Source: Paracoccaceae bacterium (GTDB lineage: Bacteria; Pseudomonadota; Alphaproteobacteria; Rhodobacterales; Rhodobacteraceae). From it: DNA of 64,000 nt. This document shows positions 26,814 through 35,453 of the stretch, one piece after another. Position 1 is the stretch's first letter; each line of letters starts with the position of its first letter. Made by a program: the position numbers and the translations under genes. The notes beneath the pieces were generated by a model, which ran no database searches, was not told the DNA's origin, and worked only from the letters and a program-made list of their open reading frames with translations. The stretch is from positions 1-64,000 of the forward strand of contig JAKVCP010000011.1 in assembly GCA_022448925.1 (NCBI GenBank), given 5' to 3'.

Positions 26814-27563
26814 CTATGTCTTTGAACCAGAGATGGTTTCTGCGAGCGCTGCTTCAAGCACCGGCGCCAGCCTTTCGCCCCAAGCCTGCTGGTTCCCCGG
26901 GGTTTCGATCAAGTCCTGGCGCAGCTCGATCAGCACATTCATCCGCCCATGGGACAGGGCGTGGCGATCGATGCCATCGCCTGGAAGGTAGCCGGCATAG
27001 GGCTGGTTGGCACCTACGACAAGATCGGGATCCGCATTGAGCAGGCGAATGAAGGGATCTGCCAGCCGACTGTCCCAGCCAAACAAGACGCCGACGTGCC
27101 ACGGGCGCGGGGCGCGCGCGCGCAGTTGTCGCGTAAAAGAATGCATGGCCACGATGACCGTATCGCTGTGTCGGTCCGCAAGTCGAGAGACCGCATCGTG
27201 GTAGGGACTGAAATAGGCCGCCCGACGGCGGTCATGTTCCGCGGCGTCGACCGCTCGGTTGCCCGGGATCACCGAGCCATCATAAATCCGCATCAGCTGC
27301 GTTGGGTCCTGATTGCCGCGATTTGGGTCGATCACCAGACGGGAAAATCTGGACAGTACCGCAGGACAGCCCAGTGCATCGGCCAGCGCGCGCGATGTTC
27401 CCGCTGCGCCGATGTCATAGGCAATGTGCCTCTCCATGTCTTCAGCGGGCAGTCCAAGAGTGCCTCCGAGGCTGTCTGGAACCAGATTGCTTGCGTGATC
27501 GCAGGTGATCAGCCAGCGGCTTTTGCGGTCCTCGCCATGGATTTCGTAGGGGCGGTATGTCAT
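26814..27563 (-). CDS. N-formylglutamate amidohydrolase family protein
   Basis: The 249-residue protein shows WLITCDHASNLVPDSLGG, HIAYDIGAAG, SRLVIDPNRG, VIVAMHSFT and HALSHGRMNVLIELRQDLI. The conserved His/Asp/Arg residues match the N-formylglutamate amidohydrolase (HutG-like, zinc carboxypeptidase fold) family. No hut genes are nearby. Its location 2 kb from dgcN/dgcA raises the idea that it removes the acyl group from N-acyl-L-glutamate; this is inference only. Confidence 0.88.
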   Translation of the reverse strand: MTYRPYEIHGEDRKSRWLITCDHASNLVPDSLGGTLGLPAEDMERHIAYDIGAAGTSRALADALGCPAVLSRFSRLVIDPNRGNQDPTQLMRIYDGSVIPGNRAVDAAEHDRRRAAYFSPYHDAVSRLADRHSDTVIVAMHSFTRQLRARAPRPWHVGVLFGWDSRLADPFIRLLNADPDLVVGANQPYAGYLPGDGIDRHALSHGRMNVLIELRQDLIETPGNQQAWGERLAPVLEAALAETISGSKT

Positions 27564-27734
27564 TCAGGTGTCACCTCTTTGAGGCCGTGCATAGATCAGT
27601 TGCGCGCCGAAGGGAAATGGGCAATAAGCCACGCGAGTGTTAGCGGTAACTGAATTATTTCAAGCTGCTGCGCGCCCAAGTGAATAGCAAGGCGGGGGTG
27701 CCTCTGCCGCCAAAGATGGAAGGCGATATCTCTC

Positions 27735-29180
27735 ATGAGACGTTTGCGCAATGTAAAGATCGTGGCCACCCTGGGGCCCTCGTCCAGCAGCTACGAAATG
27801 ATTCGGGCGCTGCATGAGGCCGGGGCAGATGTCTTTCGCCTGAACATGAGCCACGGCTCGCACGAAGAAATCGCCGAACGGCACAAGATCATTCGCCAAG
27901 TCGAAGAAGATCTGGACAGCCCGATCGCCATTCTCGCCGACCTGCAGGGACCTAAACTGCGGGTTGATGTTTTTGCGAACGGTTCAGAGGATCTGCAAGA
28001 GGGCGCTGAATTTCGCCTGGACCTGCAGGACACCCCGGGTGATGCGACGCGGGTCCGACTGCCCCACCCCGAGATTTTTGCGGCGCTGGAGCCGGGTGCG
28101 CATTTGCTTGTCAACGACGGCAAGATCCGCCTGAAGGTCAAGGACTGTGGCGCTGATTTTGCCAATTGCGTTGTGGTCAATGGGGGCACGGTTTCAAACC
28201 GCAAGGGCGTGAACGTGCCCGACGTGGTCCTGCCGCTTGCCGCTTTGTCCAAAAAGGACCGTAAAGACCTTGAGTTCGTTTGCGAACTGGGTGTCGACTG
28301 GCTGGCGCTCAGCTTTGTGCAGCGCGTCGAGGACGTCTATGAGGCGCGGGCGCTGGCCAATGGGCGTGCTGCGGTCTTGTCCAAGATCGAAAAGCCGGCA
28401 GCGGTGCAGTCGTTCGACGAAATCCTGAAAGTCTCGGATGGTATTATGGTTGCGCGCGGCGACCTTGGCGTCGAGTTGCCGGTACAGAACGTCCCTCCGA
28501 TCCAAAAGCGTCTTGTGCGAAAGTGCCGTGCGGCTGCCAAGCCGGTAATCGTTGCGACCCAGATGCTTGAATCGATGATTGAATCGCCGATGCCGACTCG
28601 GGCCGAGGTTTCTGATGTTGCCACCGCAATCTACGAAGGTTCGGATGCGATCATGCTGTCGGCGGAGTCCGCTGCGGGGGCCTATCCGATCGAAGCCGTG
28701 ACGACCATGCATAACGTTGCGATGGAGGTCGAGAGCGATCCGACATACATTGAGGTGATGGAGGCGTCGCGCAGTGCCAAGCGCGAGTCCGTCGCCGATG
28801 GCATCGTATCAGCTGCGCGCGAAATTGCGGAAACGACCGACATCAAGGCAATCTGCTGTTACACACAATCGGGGACGACGGCCTATTTGACTGCGCGGGA
28901 ACGTCCTCGCGTGCCGATCATTGCGATGACCAACCAGCGTGGCACAGCACGAAAGCTGGCATTGAGCTGGGGCACCAACTGCGTGATGACCGAAGAGCTT
29001 GACCGCTTTAAGATGGCCGTTGTCAACGCGGCCCGGGCCGCGCGTAAACAGGATTATGCAACCGAAGAAGACCAGATTCTGGTCACTGCGGGTGTCCCGT
29101 TCAATACGTCGGGCACCACGAATATTCTGCGTGTCGCGCCCTGTAACGAGCGTTTGATTTTCAATACCGATCCCGAATAA
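27735..29180 (+). CDS. pyk: Pyruvate kinase
   Basis: The 481-residue enzyme converts phosphoenolpyruvate and ADP to pyruvate and ATP. It begins MRRLRNVKIVATLGPSSSSY. Motifs include RLNMSHGSHEE, ILADLQGPKLR, LVNDGKIRLKV, SKIEKPAAVQSFDEI, MVARGDLGVELP, the active-site helix MLESMIESPMPTRAEVSDVA and EGSDAIMLSAESAAG. GGAAGG lies upstream of the ATG. Typical family length and no visible defects. Confidence 0.97.
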   Translation: MRRLRNVKIVATLGPSSSSYEMIRALHEAGADVFRLNMSHGSHEEIAERHKIIRQVEEDLDSPIAILADLQGPKLRVDVFANGSEDLQEGAEFRLDLQDTPGDATRVRLPHPEIFAALEPGAHLLVNDGKIRLKVKDCGADFANCVVVNGGTVSNRKGVNVPDVVLPLAALSKKDRKDLEFVCELGVDWLALSFVQRVEDVYEARALANGRAAVLSKIEKPAAVQSFDEILKVSDGIMVARGDLGVELPVQNVPPIQKRLVRKCRAAAKPVIVATQMLESMIESPMPTRAEVSDVATAIYEGSDAIMLSAESAAGAYPIEAVTTMHNVAMEVESDPTYIEVMEASRSAKRESVADGIVSAAREIAETTDIKAICCYTQSGTTAYLTARERPRVPIIAMTNQRGTARKLALSWGTNCVMTEELDRFKMAVVNAARAARKQDYATEEDQILVTAGVPFNTSGTTNILRVAPCNERLIFNTDPE

Positions 29181-29210
29181 CCTTGGCGCCGGGCAATCGG
29201 CGAGGGCGTG

Positions 29211-29444
29211 ATGGATCCGGATACAGTGCTGGTGGCGGCGATGGGGGTGGCGGTTTTTGCCGCTCCGGCAGCTGTGGCTGCCTATGCTGATGGGCGCCGC
29301 CCCTGGGCGGGGCTTCTTATGCTGGCGATGGCGATGGGGCTGTTCTGGTACGCAAATGACCTCAAAGAGCCTGGATACAGCCTCCAGACGGCGGTCGAGG
29401 CGTTCTATGTGGTGATTGGTCGGATTTCACATCAGCTCTTTTGA
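29211..29444 (+). CDS. Small membrane protein of unknown function
   Basis: The 77-residue product (from ATG 29211; GTG 29208 is adjacent) begins [20 protein letters not shown]. Two hydrophobic segments flank [10 protein letters not shown], and the C-terminus reads [17 protein letters not shown]. It follows pyk by 30 bases and is probably co-transcribed. No characterised family recognised. Confidence 0.7.
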   Translation: MDPDTVLVAAMGVAVFAAPAAVAAYADGRRPWAGLLMLAMAMGLFWYANDLKEPGYSLQTAVEAFYVVIGRISHQLF

Positions 29445-29553
29445 TCGCCTATTGCCAAACCTGACAGAGGGTCCTATACGGCTGTCTCTGTCCGCGTGGC
29501 CGGCCCAAGAGGCATGCCGAGTCGCGCATCAACCGTTAAGACTGGAGACGGAA

Positions 29554-29754
29554 ATGCCCAAGATGAAGACCAAATCGAGCTGCAAAAAGCGGTTCAAGGT
29601 GACAGCGACCGGCAAGGTCAAGACCGCGCAGGCGGGCAAGCGTCACGGAATGATCAAGCGGACCAACAAGTTCATCCGCAATGCACGCGGCACGACAACC
29701 ATGTCAGAGCCCGATGCAAAGATCATCAAGTCGATGATGCCCTATTCGCGCTAA
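29554..29754 (+). CDS. rpmI: 50S ribosomal protein L35
   Basis: The 66-residue basic protein reads [20 protein letters not shown] at its start and ends KSMMPYSR, the standard L35 pattern. GGAGACGGAA precedes the ATG. Upstream frame extension to 29416 is not L35-like. It is followed 14 bases later by rplT. The usual infC is not in the window. Confidence 0.96.
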   Translation: MPKMKTKSSCKKRFKVTATGKVKTAQAGKRHGMIKRTNKFIRNARGTTTMSEPDAKIIKSMMPYSR

Positions 29755-29768
29755 GGAGGTCCTGACAC

Positions 29769-30134
29769 ATGGCACGCGTTAAAGGTGGGACTGTTACCCA
29801 CGCCCGTCACAAGAAAATTGTCAAAGCCGCCAAAGGTTACTACGGCCGCCGCAAGAACACCTTCAAGGTGGCGTCGCAGGCTGTTGACAAGGCCAACCAA
29901 TATGCGACCCGCGACCGCAAGAACCGCAAGCGCAACTTCCGCGCGCTGTGGATCCAGCGGATCAACGCAGCAGTTCGCATGCACGATGACGCGCTGACAT
30001 ATTCGCGCTTCATCAACGGTCTGAACCTGGCCGGTATCGAAGTGGATCGCAAGGTCCTGGCGGATCTAGCTGTACACGAGCCCGAGGCATTCAACGCCAT
30101 CGTGGATCAGGCCAAGGCTGCCTTGCCAGCGTGA
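29769..30134 (+). CDS. rplT: 50S ribosomal protein L20
   Basis: The 121-residue protein starts [20 protein letters not shown] and contains [40 protein letters not shown] and NRKVLADLA-like [14 protein letters not shown]. This is canonical L20, an early 50S assembly protein. AAGGAGGT lies upstream of the ATG. It forms a two-gene operon with rpmI and ends in a strong terminator. Confidence 0.97.
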   Translation: MARVKGGTVTHARHKKIVKAAKGYYGRRKNTFKVASQAVDKANQYATRDRKNRKRNFRALWIQRINAAVRMHDDALTYSRFINGLNLAGIEVDRKVLADLAVHEPEAFNAIVDQAKAALPA

Positions 30135-30164
30135 TTCTGGCTTCAGCTCATGGAATGATACAAG

Positions 30165-30194
30165 CCCGGACGCTGGTGTGTCCGGGTTTTTTTT
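30165..30194 (+). terminator. Rho-independent terminator of rpmI-rplT
   Basis: A 7-bp stem CCCGGAC (30165-30171) / GTCCGGG (30180-30186) with an 8-base loop is followed directly by eight T residues. It lies 30 bases after the rplT stop. Confidence 0.92.
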
Positions 30195-30776
30195 GGTTTG
30201 TCTTTGCGATAGTGGCCTCTGATGGCGCTGCACAGACCCGTCCCCAAAACAACGCCGTTGCAGCGAAGGCTGAGGCAGACATGAAGAGCGTGGGGCACCT
30301 GTCCTGACGGTTCCCGACACTGCGCCAGTCTTTCAACTGCCCAGACAGGCGCACGATTTTGTAGCGGCTTCCTTAAATCGTGGTGTCCTGAGGGAAGAGG
30401 TCCTTGCGGCCACGGCAGGATGGAATGTCGGGTTCGCTGCAGCCGTCTCGTAATCCTTCGTGGCACCTGTCCGCGTCAGCGCTGCGATCGGCTCACATCC
30501 AATGCGGGGTGGGTCGTGAGGGTATCATCACCTGTGCTTTGATGCCATTGCTCCCGCTGCCCGCTGCCCGCTGTCAGGAATGGTTGGGTTGGACTTGTCG
30601 CGGTTTGATGCCGCTCCTGTTCTGGCATTTATTGCAACAAAGAAGACGAACTATCGGACCAAAACGAACGGACGATGCGGGGACTTCGGCGCACGAAGAG
30701 GTGACACGCACCCCCCATGATCGCACCCGTCATCACCTATCACCTCCGCGTTGATGTCCTGTGTGAGGGCCAAATT
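30195..30776. other. Gene-poor stretch, probable degenerated sequence
   Basis: I find no intact gene here. Short open pieces occur on the plus strand, for example near 30360-30450 (AASLNRGVLREEVLAATAGW) and near 30583-30700 (LSRFDAAPVLAFIATKK). The second faintly resembles the N-terminal domain of tyrosine recombinases, but too weakly to annotate. The stretch lies between the rplT terminator and the DUF4238 fragment and looks like eroded accessory DNA. Confidence 0.5.
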
Positions 30777-30911
30777 TCACTTATGCCCACCATGCCGGGA
30801 TCGGCGAGCCAATGCTTTGCCACGCTCATAAATACCCAAAGTGCCGCGCGCGTCTTCAAACTGCTTGAACAAGGCCCTTGGAACGTAGTGTTGGCGTTTG
30901 ACGTTTGGCAC
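30777..30911 (-). pseudogene. DUF4238 N-terminal fragment
   Basis: From GTG 30911 the minus strand encodes VPNVKRQHYVPRALFKQFED followed by ARGTLGIYERGK. KRQHYVPxxxLxxF...gxxxxYxR is the N-terminal signature of DUF4238 proteins, which normally run to about 250-350 residues. Here the frame stops after 44 residues and no continuation is obvious in the other frames. I therefore read it as the truncated start of a decayed gene. The same frame is open upstream to 31220 but that part is unlike the family. Confidence 0.55.
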
Positions 30912-30945
30912 AAGTCCGCCTGACCGTGAGAATTTGAAAAGTTGA

Positions 30946-31128
30946 AGGTCTAGCGATCCCATCGTCCTGTTTCGATCATTGGTGGACAACTTCACGCTGG
31001 CTTCATTTTGCCTATGGCTCTTGTCCCTTGGATCGAGGGCCCAACTCTCTCCCTCTGATGCGTTCGCGTACCGCGCTTTGGCTATCGTGTATGACACCCA
31101 ATCTGCTTCCAAACTCAGCTTGCGGTAA
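30946..31128 (+). other. Open frame without clear start, possible gene tail before a terminator
   Basis: A 60-codon plus-strand frame contains DPIVLFRSLVDNFTLASFCL and DAFAYRALAIVYDTQSASKL and ends 27 bases before a strong plus-strand terminator. No start codon with a ribosome binding site is visible, and a stop precedes it at 30943. It may be the C-terminal remnant of a broken gene. I recognise no family. Confidence 0.25.
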
Positions 31129-31155
31129 GCCTCATGGTTCGTGCCCAGCTTGAGA

Positions 31156-31186
31156 TGGCCCGAAGAGTCCCTTCGGGCCATTTTTT
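31156..31186 (+). terminator. Strong stem-loop with T-run between gene debris and coxM
   Basis: A 10-bp stem TGGCCCGAAG (31156-31165) / CTTCGGGCCA (31171-31180) with a 5-base loop is followed by TTTTTT on the plus strand. The T-run orients it as a terminator for rightward transcription. For the leftward cox transcript the same stem lies directly after the coxM stop without a T-run and may only protect its 3' end. Confidence 0.75.
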
Positions 31187-31188
31187 GA

Positions 31189-31986
31189 CTACACGGCGCT
31201 TGTGACTGCGCGCTTTGCAACCACTGAAACCAGATGAGCCCGGTATTCGGCAGTGCCGTGGATATCCGCCATCATCCCGTCCGCGTCGAGGCTGGTGCCG
31301 TCAAGCGACCCGGCTGAGAAGTTAGAAGACAAGGCCGATTCCATAGAGTCAGCACGGAAAACCCCGTCCTGCCCTGCGCCAGTCACTGCCACGCGTGCGC
31401 CAGACCCGCCATTGGCGACGAAGACGCCAACCATTGCATATCTGGACGCCGGGTTCGGGAACTTTGAATAGCCGGCGCTGGATGGGATCGGAAACTTAAT
31501 CGCAGTGATGATCTCATCTTCTTCGAGGGCGGTTGTGAACATGCCTTCAAAGAAATCGTCAGCCGCTATTTCCCGAGTGTTGGTCACGACCGTCGCCCCA
31601 AGACCCAGGACTGCCGCAGGGTAGTCGGCAGCAGGGTCATTGTTGGCGACAGAGCCTCCGATCGTACCCATTGACCGGACGGCAGGATCCCCAATTCCGC
31701 CGGCCAAGCAGGCCAGAGCGGGAATGGCATCGCGCACGACTGAGCTGGCAGCCACGTCTGCGTGCCGGGCACCGGCCCCTATGGTCAGACACCCATCGGA
31801 GACAGATATGTCCGCCATGCCCGAAATCCCGCCGACATCCACAAGGTCAGTCGGGGACGCAAGGTGCTGTTTCATCGTCGGTAACAGGGTTTGGCCGCCA
31901 CCAAGTACCTTGCCGTCCTCTGCCACCGCCAAAGCGGCGACGGCATCATCTATCGAAGCGGGTTTGTGGTATTTGGTTTGATACAT
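31189..31986 (-). CDS. coxM: Molybdenum hydroxylase FAD-binding subunit (CoxM-like)
   Basis: The 265-residue medium subunit shows the FAD-binding motifs GKVLGGGQTLLPTMK and IGDPAVRSMGTIGGSVANND of the xanthine oxidase/CO dehydrogenase family. It passes electrons from the [2Fe-2S] clusters to the acceptor. It is the last gene of coxG-S-L-M, starting 11 bases after the coxL stop. Because the large subunit is form II, the complex may oxidise something other than CO. Confidence 0.92.
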   Translation of the reverse strand: MYQTKYHKPASIDDAVAALAVAEDGKVLGGGQTLLPTMKQHLASPTDLVDVGGISGMADISVSDGCLTIGAGARHADVAASSVVRDAIPALACLAGGIGDPAVRSMGTIGGSVANNDPAADYPAAVLGLGATVVTNTREIAADDFFEGMFTTALEEDEIITAIKFPIPSSAGYSKFPNPASRYAMVGVFVANGGSGARVAVTGAGQDGVFRADSMESALSSNFSAGSLDGTSLDADGMMADIHGTAEYRAHLVSVVAKRAVTSAV

Positions 31987-31997
31987 TGGGACGCTCC

Positions 31998-34358
31998 TTA
32001 TTCTGCTGCCATCGAGGTTTTCACGTTCTGCAGGGCGGTCCAGACCGCCAGCGGAGTGGCGGGCATCTGCAGATCATTGTTGCCAATCGCATCGGTGATC
32101 GCGTTGATCACCGCTGGCGGCGACCCAATTGCGCCCGCTTCGCCGCACCCCTTGATCCCCAGAGGGTTCAACGGTGAGGGCGTCGCATTGTGATCCAATG
32201 CATAGCTTGGAACGTCATCAGCCCGTGGCATGCAGTAATCCATGTATGACCCCGTGATCATTTGCCCCGAGTCGTCATAGACCACCTGTTCCAACATGGC
32301 CTGTCCAATGCCTTGGGTGACGCCACCGTGCACCTGGCCTTCGACGATATTCGGATTGATAATGTTGCCAAAATCATCCACCGCGGTGAATTTCACGATG
32401 TCCGTCACGCCTGTGTCCGGATCAACCTCGACCTCACAGATCAGGGCACCTGCTGGGAAAGAGAAGTTCAGCGGGTCGTAGAAAGCGGCCTCTTTCAAAC
32501 CTGGTTCCATGCCTTCAGGCAGGTTGTGGGCGATGTATGCGGCCAAGCCGATCTCATGCCAGGCCATGGATTTGTCAGTTCCGGCGACTTTGACCTCACC
32601 GTTTTCGATAACGATGTCATCCTCTGATGCTTCCAGCGTATGGGCTGCGATCTTCTTGGCCTTGGCTTCTACCTTGTCCAATGCCTTGACGATGGCTGAC
32701 ATGCCGACGGGCCCCGACCGAGAGCCGTATGTGCCCATACCGAACTGCACCTTGTCCGTGTCCCCATGTACGATCGACACGTTGTCGACAGGAATGCCAA
32801 GTCTGTCCGACACCACTTGCGCAAATGTCGTTTCGTGTCCCTGGCCATGGCTGTGACAGCCGGTCAGGATCTCAACGGATCCGACGGGGTTCACACGAAC
32901 TTCGGCACTTTCCCACAATCCGACAGCCGCCCCGAGGGACCCGACAGCGGCAGAAGGTGCGATACCGCAGGCTTCGACGAAAGTCGAATATCCAAGTCCC
33001 CGAAGCTTGCCCCGCGCTGCGGCTTCTGCTCGGCGCGCGGCAAAACCCGCGACATCGGCGATCTCTTCGGCCATGTCCAACGTCTTGTGATAGTCACCCG
33101 AATCGTATTGTAGGATGACCTGTGTCTGGTATGGGAACTCATTGATGAAGTTCTTGCGCCGCAATTCTGCCGGATCCATACCCATTTCACGCGCTGCGGT
33201 TTCGATCATCCGCTCGATGGTATAGGTCGCTTCGGGGCGTCCGGCACCACGGTAGGCGTCTACGGGCACCGTATTGGTGTGGACGGCTTTGACGTTGCCA
33301 TAGATGGCTGGCATGTCATAACAGCCCGACAGAAGGGTGCCGTGCAAGTAGGTCGGCGTCACCGTGGCAAACAGCGATACATACGCGCCGAGGTTGGCCA
33401 AGGTATCCGTTTTGAAGCCGACAATCCTGCCATTTGCATCAAAGCCCATTGTTGCCTTTGTCACGTGGTCACGGCCATGCGCATCGGTCAAGAATGCCTC
33501 GGTCCGGTCCGAGGTCCACTTGACCGACCGCCCTGTTTTCATTGACGCCCACAGGCAGGTGATCTCTTCTGGGTAGATGTAGATCTTTGATCCAAACCCA
33601 CCGCCCACGTCCGGTGCGATGACCCGCAACTTGTGTTCAGGGGCGACATTGTAGAACGCCGAAAGCACCAGCCGCGCCACATGCGGGTTCTGGCTGGTTG
33701 TGTACAGGGTGTAATGATCCTCGGCTTCGTCGAAGATGGCCACCGCTGAGCGCGGCTCCATCGGGTTGGGGCTGAGCCGGTTATTGACCATGCGCATTTC
33801 GGTCACATGATGGGCGCCAGCCAAAGCGTCGTTCACAGCCGCTTCATCGCCGATTTCCCAGTCGTAGATCATGTTGCCCGGCACGTTTTCATGAACCTGG
33901 GCCGCCCCGTCTGCCAGGGCTGCCTCGACCTGGACCGTTGCGGGAAGTTCATCATAGGACAACTCAACCAGTTCGGCAGCTGCGCGGGCGATCGCCTGGG
34001 TTTCAGCAACAACGATTGCAATGGCATCGCCGACATAGCGACCATAGGTGGTGACCATTGGGCTCCAGACGCCGCATTGCATCGGGCTGCCATCCTTTGA
34101 CGTGATCGACCAACCCGTGATCAAATCACCAATGCCATCTTCTTTCATTTCCGGACCGGTGTGGACGGCGATCACGCCCTCCATCGCCAAAGCCGCCGAG
34201 GCGTCGATGCCGTTGATCTTTGCATTTGCAACCGGGCAACGCACAAAGGCCGCATAAGCCTGATTGTCGACCCGGAAATCATCCGTATATTTGCCTTTAC
34301 CGGTGATAAAACGCTTATCTTCCTTGCGCTCAACGCGCGCACCAATTCCGTCGCTCAT
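31998..34358 (-). CDS. coxL: Form II CO-dehydrogenase-like molybdopterin large subunit (CoxL-like)
   Basis: The 786-residue subunit starts MSDGIGARVERKEDKRFITG. It carries the molybdenum-cofactor motifs GGGFGSKIYIYPEE, VDAYRGAGRPEATYTIER and CGEAGAIGSPPAVINAI with the catalytic glutamate. The active-site loop reads AYRGAGR, the form II signature; true form I CO dehydrogenases have AYRCSFR with the copper-binding cysteine. By established usage, form II enzymes are related hydroxylases whose CO activity is weak or unproven. The nearby nucleobase transporter and deaminase suggest a heterocyclic substrate. ATG 34358 is preferred over the arginine-rich extension upstream. Confidence 0.95.
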   Translation of the reverse strand: MSDGIGARVERKEDKRFITGKGKYTDDFRVDNQAYAAFVRCPVANAKINGIDASAALAMEGVIAVHTGPEMKEDGIGDLITGWSITSKDGSPMQCGVWSPMVTTYGRYVGDAIAIVVAETQAIARAAAELVELSYDELPATVQVEAALADGAAQVHENVPGNMIYDWEIGDEAAVNDALAGAHHVTEMRMVNNRLSPNPMEPRSAVAIFDEAEDHYTLYTTSQNPHVARLVLSAFYNVAPEHKLRVIAPDVGGGFGSKIYIYPEEITCLWASMKTGRSVKWTSDRTEAFLTDAHGRDHVTKATMGFDANGRIVGFKTDTLANLGAYVSLFATVTPTYLHGTLLSGCYDMPAIYGNVKAVHTNTVPVDAYRGAGRPEATYTIERMIETAAREMGMDPAELRRKNFINEFPYQTQVILQYDSGDYHKTLDMAEEIADVAGFAARRAEAAARGKLRGLGYSTFVEACGIAPSAAVGSLGAAVGLWESAEVRVNPVGSVEILTGCHSHGQGHETTFAQVVSDRLGIPVDNVSIVHGDTDKVQFGMGTYGSRSGPVGMSAIVKALDKVEAKAKKIAAHTLEASEDDIVIENGEVKVAGTDKSMAWHEIGLAAYIAHNLPEGMEPGLKEAAFYDPLNFSFPAGALICEVEVDPDTGVTDIVKFTAVDDFGNIINPNIVEGQVHGGVTQGIGQAMLEQVVYDDSGQMITGSYMDYCMPRADDVPSYALDHNATPSPLNPLGIKGCGEAGAIGSPPAVINAITDAIGNNDLQMPATPLAVWTALQNVKTSMAAE

Positions 34359-34369
34359 TTTATCCCTCC

Positions 34370-34867
34370 TTATTCTGCGGCCTGCGCCATGCCGGACATC
34401 TCGTCGGCGGCGTCTTCGATTGACTTGACGATGTTGTGGTATCCGGTGCACCGGCAGATGTTGCCTTCCAGTTCGTGGCGAATTGCCTCAGCAGTAAGAG
34501 CCTGTCCCTCGGCTTGATAGCGGTTCACCATATCAATCCCCGACATGATCATGCCCGGCGTGCAAAATCCGCATTGCAGACCGTGATTTGCCTTGAAGGC
34601 CGCTTGCATCGGATGCAGATCCTTACCGTTCGCGATGCCTTCGATGGTGGTTACATCAGCCCCCTCCAACGAGGCGGCAAGGACGGTACAGGACTTCACG
34701 GCCCGTCCATCAACGTGCACCACGCAAGCGCCGCACTGGCTGGTGTCGCAGCCGACATGCGTGCCGGTCAGGCGCATGTTTTCTCTTAGAAATTCCGACA
34801 GCAGGGTGTTGTCTGGAACATCTGCCGTTGCGGATTTGCCGTTCACCGTCATCTTTATTTGTGTCAT
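34370..34867 (-). CDS. coxS: [2Fe-2S] small subunit of the molybdenum hydroxylase (CoxS-like)
   Basis: The 165-residue protein binds two [2Fe-2S] clusters. The plant-ferredoxin type cluster is in [16 protein letters not shown] with the fourth cysteine in KSCTVLA. The helical-bundle cluster is in [13 protein letters not shown] and [24 protein letters not shown] precedes the ATG. Gene order S-L-M here; coxS is 11 bases from coxL. Confidence 0.96.
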   Translation of the reverse strand: MTQIKMTVNGKSATADVPDNTLLSEFLRENMRLTGTHVGCDTSQCGACVVHVDGRAVKSCTVLAASLEGADVTTIEGIANGKDLHPMQAAFKANHGLQCGFCTPGMIMSGIDMVNRYQAEGQALTAEAIRHELEGNICRCTGYHNIVKSIEDAADEMSGMAQAAE

Positions 34868-34899
34868 TGCTTTCCTCCCAGCATACGAAAAGGCGGCGG

Positions 34900-35340
34900 C
34901 TATCCAGCCACCGCCTTCGAAAAGTTGTCAAAGAATTGATCCGCCAGTTTGGCTGAAGTCGACTTCACAAGGCGCGACCCAAGTTGAGCAAGCTTGCCCC
35001 CCACCTGAGCCTTGGCGCTGTAGTCCAGCACCGTTTCATCGCCGTCCTGCGTCAACCTTACGTCAGCCCCACCCTTGGCAAAACCGGCGACGCCGCCTTT
35101 GCCCTCGCCAACAATTGAGTAGCTGTGCGGTGGGTTCAGATCTTGCAGCTTCACCCGCCCTGAGAACCGTGCCTTGACCGGCCCGATTTTCAGAGCGACC
35201 TTGGCCGCCATTTCAGTGTCTGACTCTTTTTCCAGCTCTTCGCAGCCTGGAATGCATCGCGACAACACCTCTGCGTCGTTCAGTGCTGCCCATACAGTGG
35301 CTACGTCCGCTGGAATCCGGTATTGGCCGGATAAGTCCAT
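34900..35340 (-). CDS. coxG: CoxG / SRPBCC family protein
   Basis: The 146-residue protein begins [20 protein letters not shown] and continues [14 protein letters not shown], the CoxG/SRPBCC start. In Oligotropha CoxG helps anchor CO dehydrogenase to the membrane and belongs to the START-like fold with a hydrophobic cavity. Here it is the first gene of the coxG-S-L-M transcript, directly downstream of the palindrome and promoter-like element described separately. Confidence 0.92.
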   Translation of the reverse strand: MDLSGQYRIPADVATVWAALNDAEVLSRCIPGCEELEKESDTEMAAKVALKIGPVKARFSGRVKLQDLNPPHSYSIVGEGKGGVAGFAKGGADVRLTQDGDETVLDYSAKAQVGGKLAQLGSRLVKSTSAKLADQFFDNFSKAVAG

Positions 35341-35369
35341 CGGTTTGCTCCCTATGCGTCATAACAGAG

Positions 35370-35384
35370 TGCAAAAACCTGTCC
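35370..35384 (-). promoter_or_regulatory. GG-N10-GC (sigma54-like) promoter element upstream of coxG
   Basis: Read leftward, GGACAGGTTTTTGCA has GG and GC separated by exactly ten bases with TTTTTGCA at the -12 box, as in sigma54 promoters (consensus TGGCAC-N5-TTGCA). It would place transcription start about 20 bases before the coxG ATG. TTGACA at 35395-35390 is an alternative -35 box, but no good -10 sits 16-18 bases away. Confidence 0.4.
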
Positions 35385-35434
35385 GCACCTGTCAATTTTC
35401 ACGATCACCGCGGGCTGGATTTTCTTTGGCAATT

Positions 35435-35452
35435 TGTCTCAGGTCTGAGACA
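35435..35452. promoter_or_regulatory. Perfect palindrome, candidate operator/upstream activating site for coxG-S-L-M
   Basis: TGTCTCAG-GT-CTGAGACA is a perfect 8+8 inverted repeat with a 2-base spacer, lying between the stop of the AcoR-like regulator and coxG, 95 bases before the coxG ATG. TGTCTCA...TGAGACA-like palindromes fit dimeric Fis-type HTH regulators. Its place about 75 bases upstream of the predicted start is usual for an upstream activating sequence. Confidence 0.65.
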
Positions 35453-35453
35453 C

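Noticed and set aside
30583-30700. Plus-strand segment with LSRFDAAPVLAFIATKK resembling the N-terminal domain of tyrosine recombinases
   Set aside because: The likeness is limited to a few residues, the frame is short, and no catalytic part (R...HxxR...Y) occurs nearby.
30930-31187. Possible structured RNA (tmRNA, 6S or sRNA) ending at the strong terminator
   Set aside because: No tag peptide, T-arm consensus or characteristic 6S/RNase P motifs could be seen; the terminator alone is not enough.
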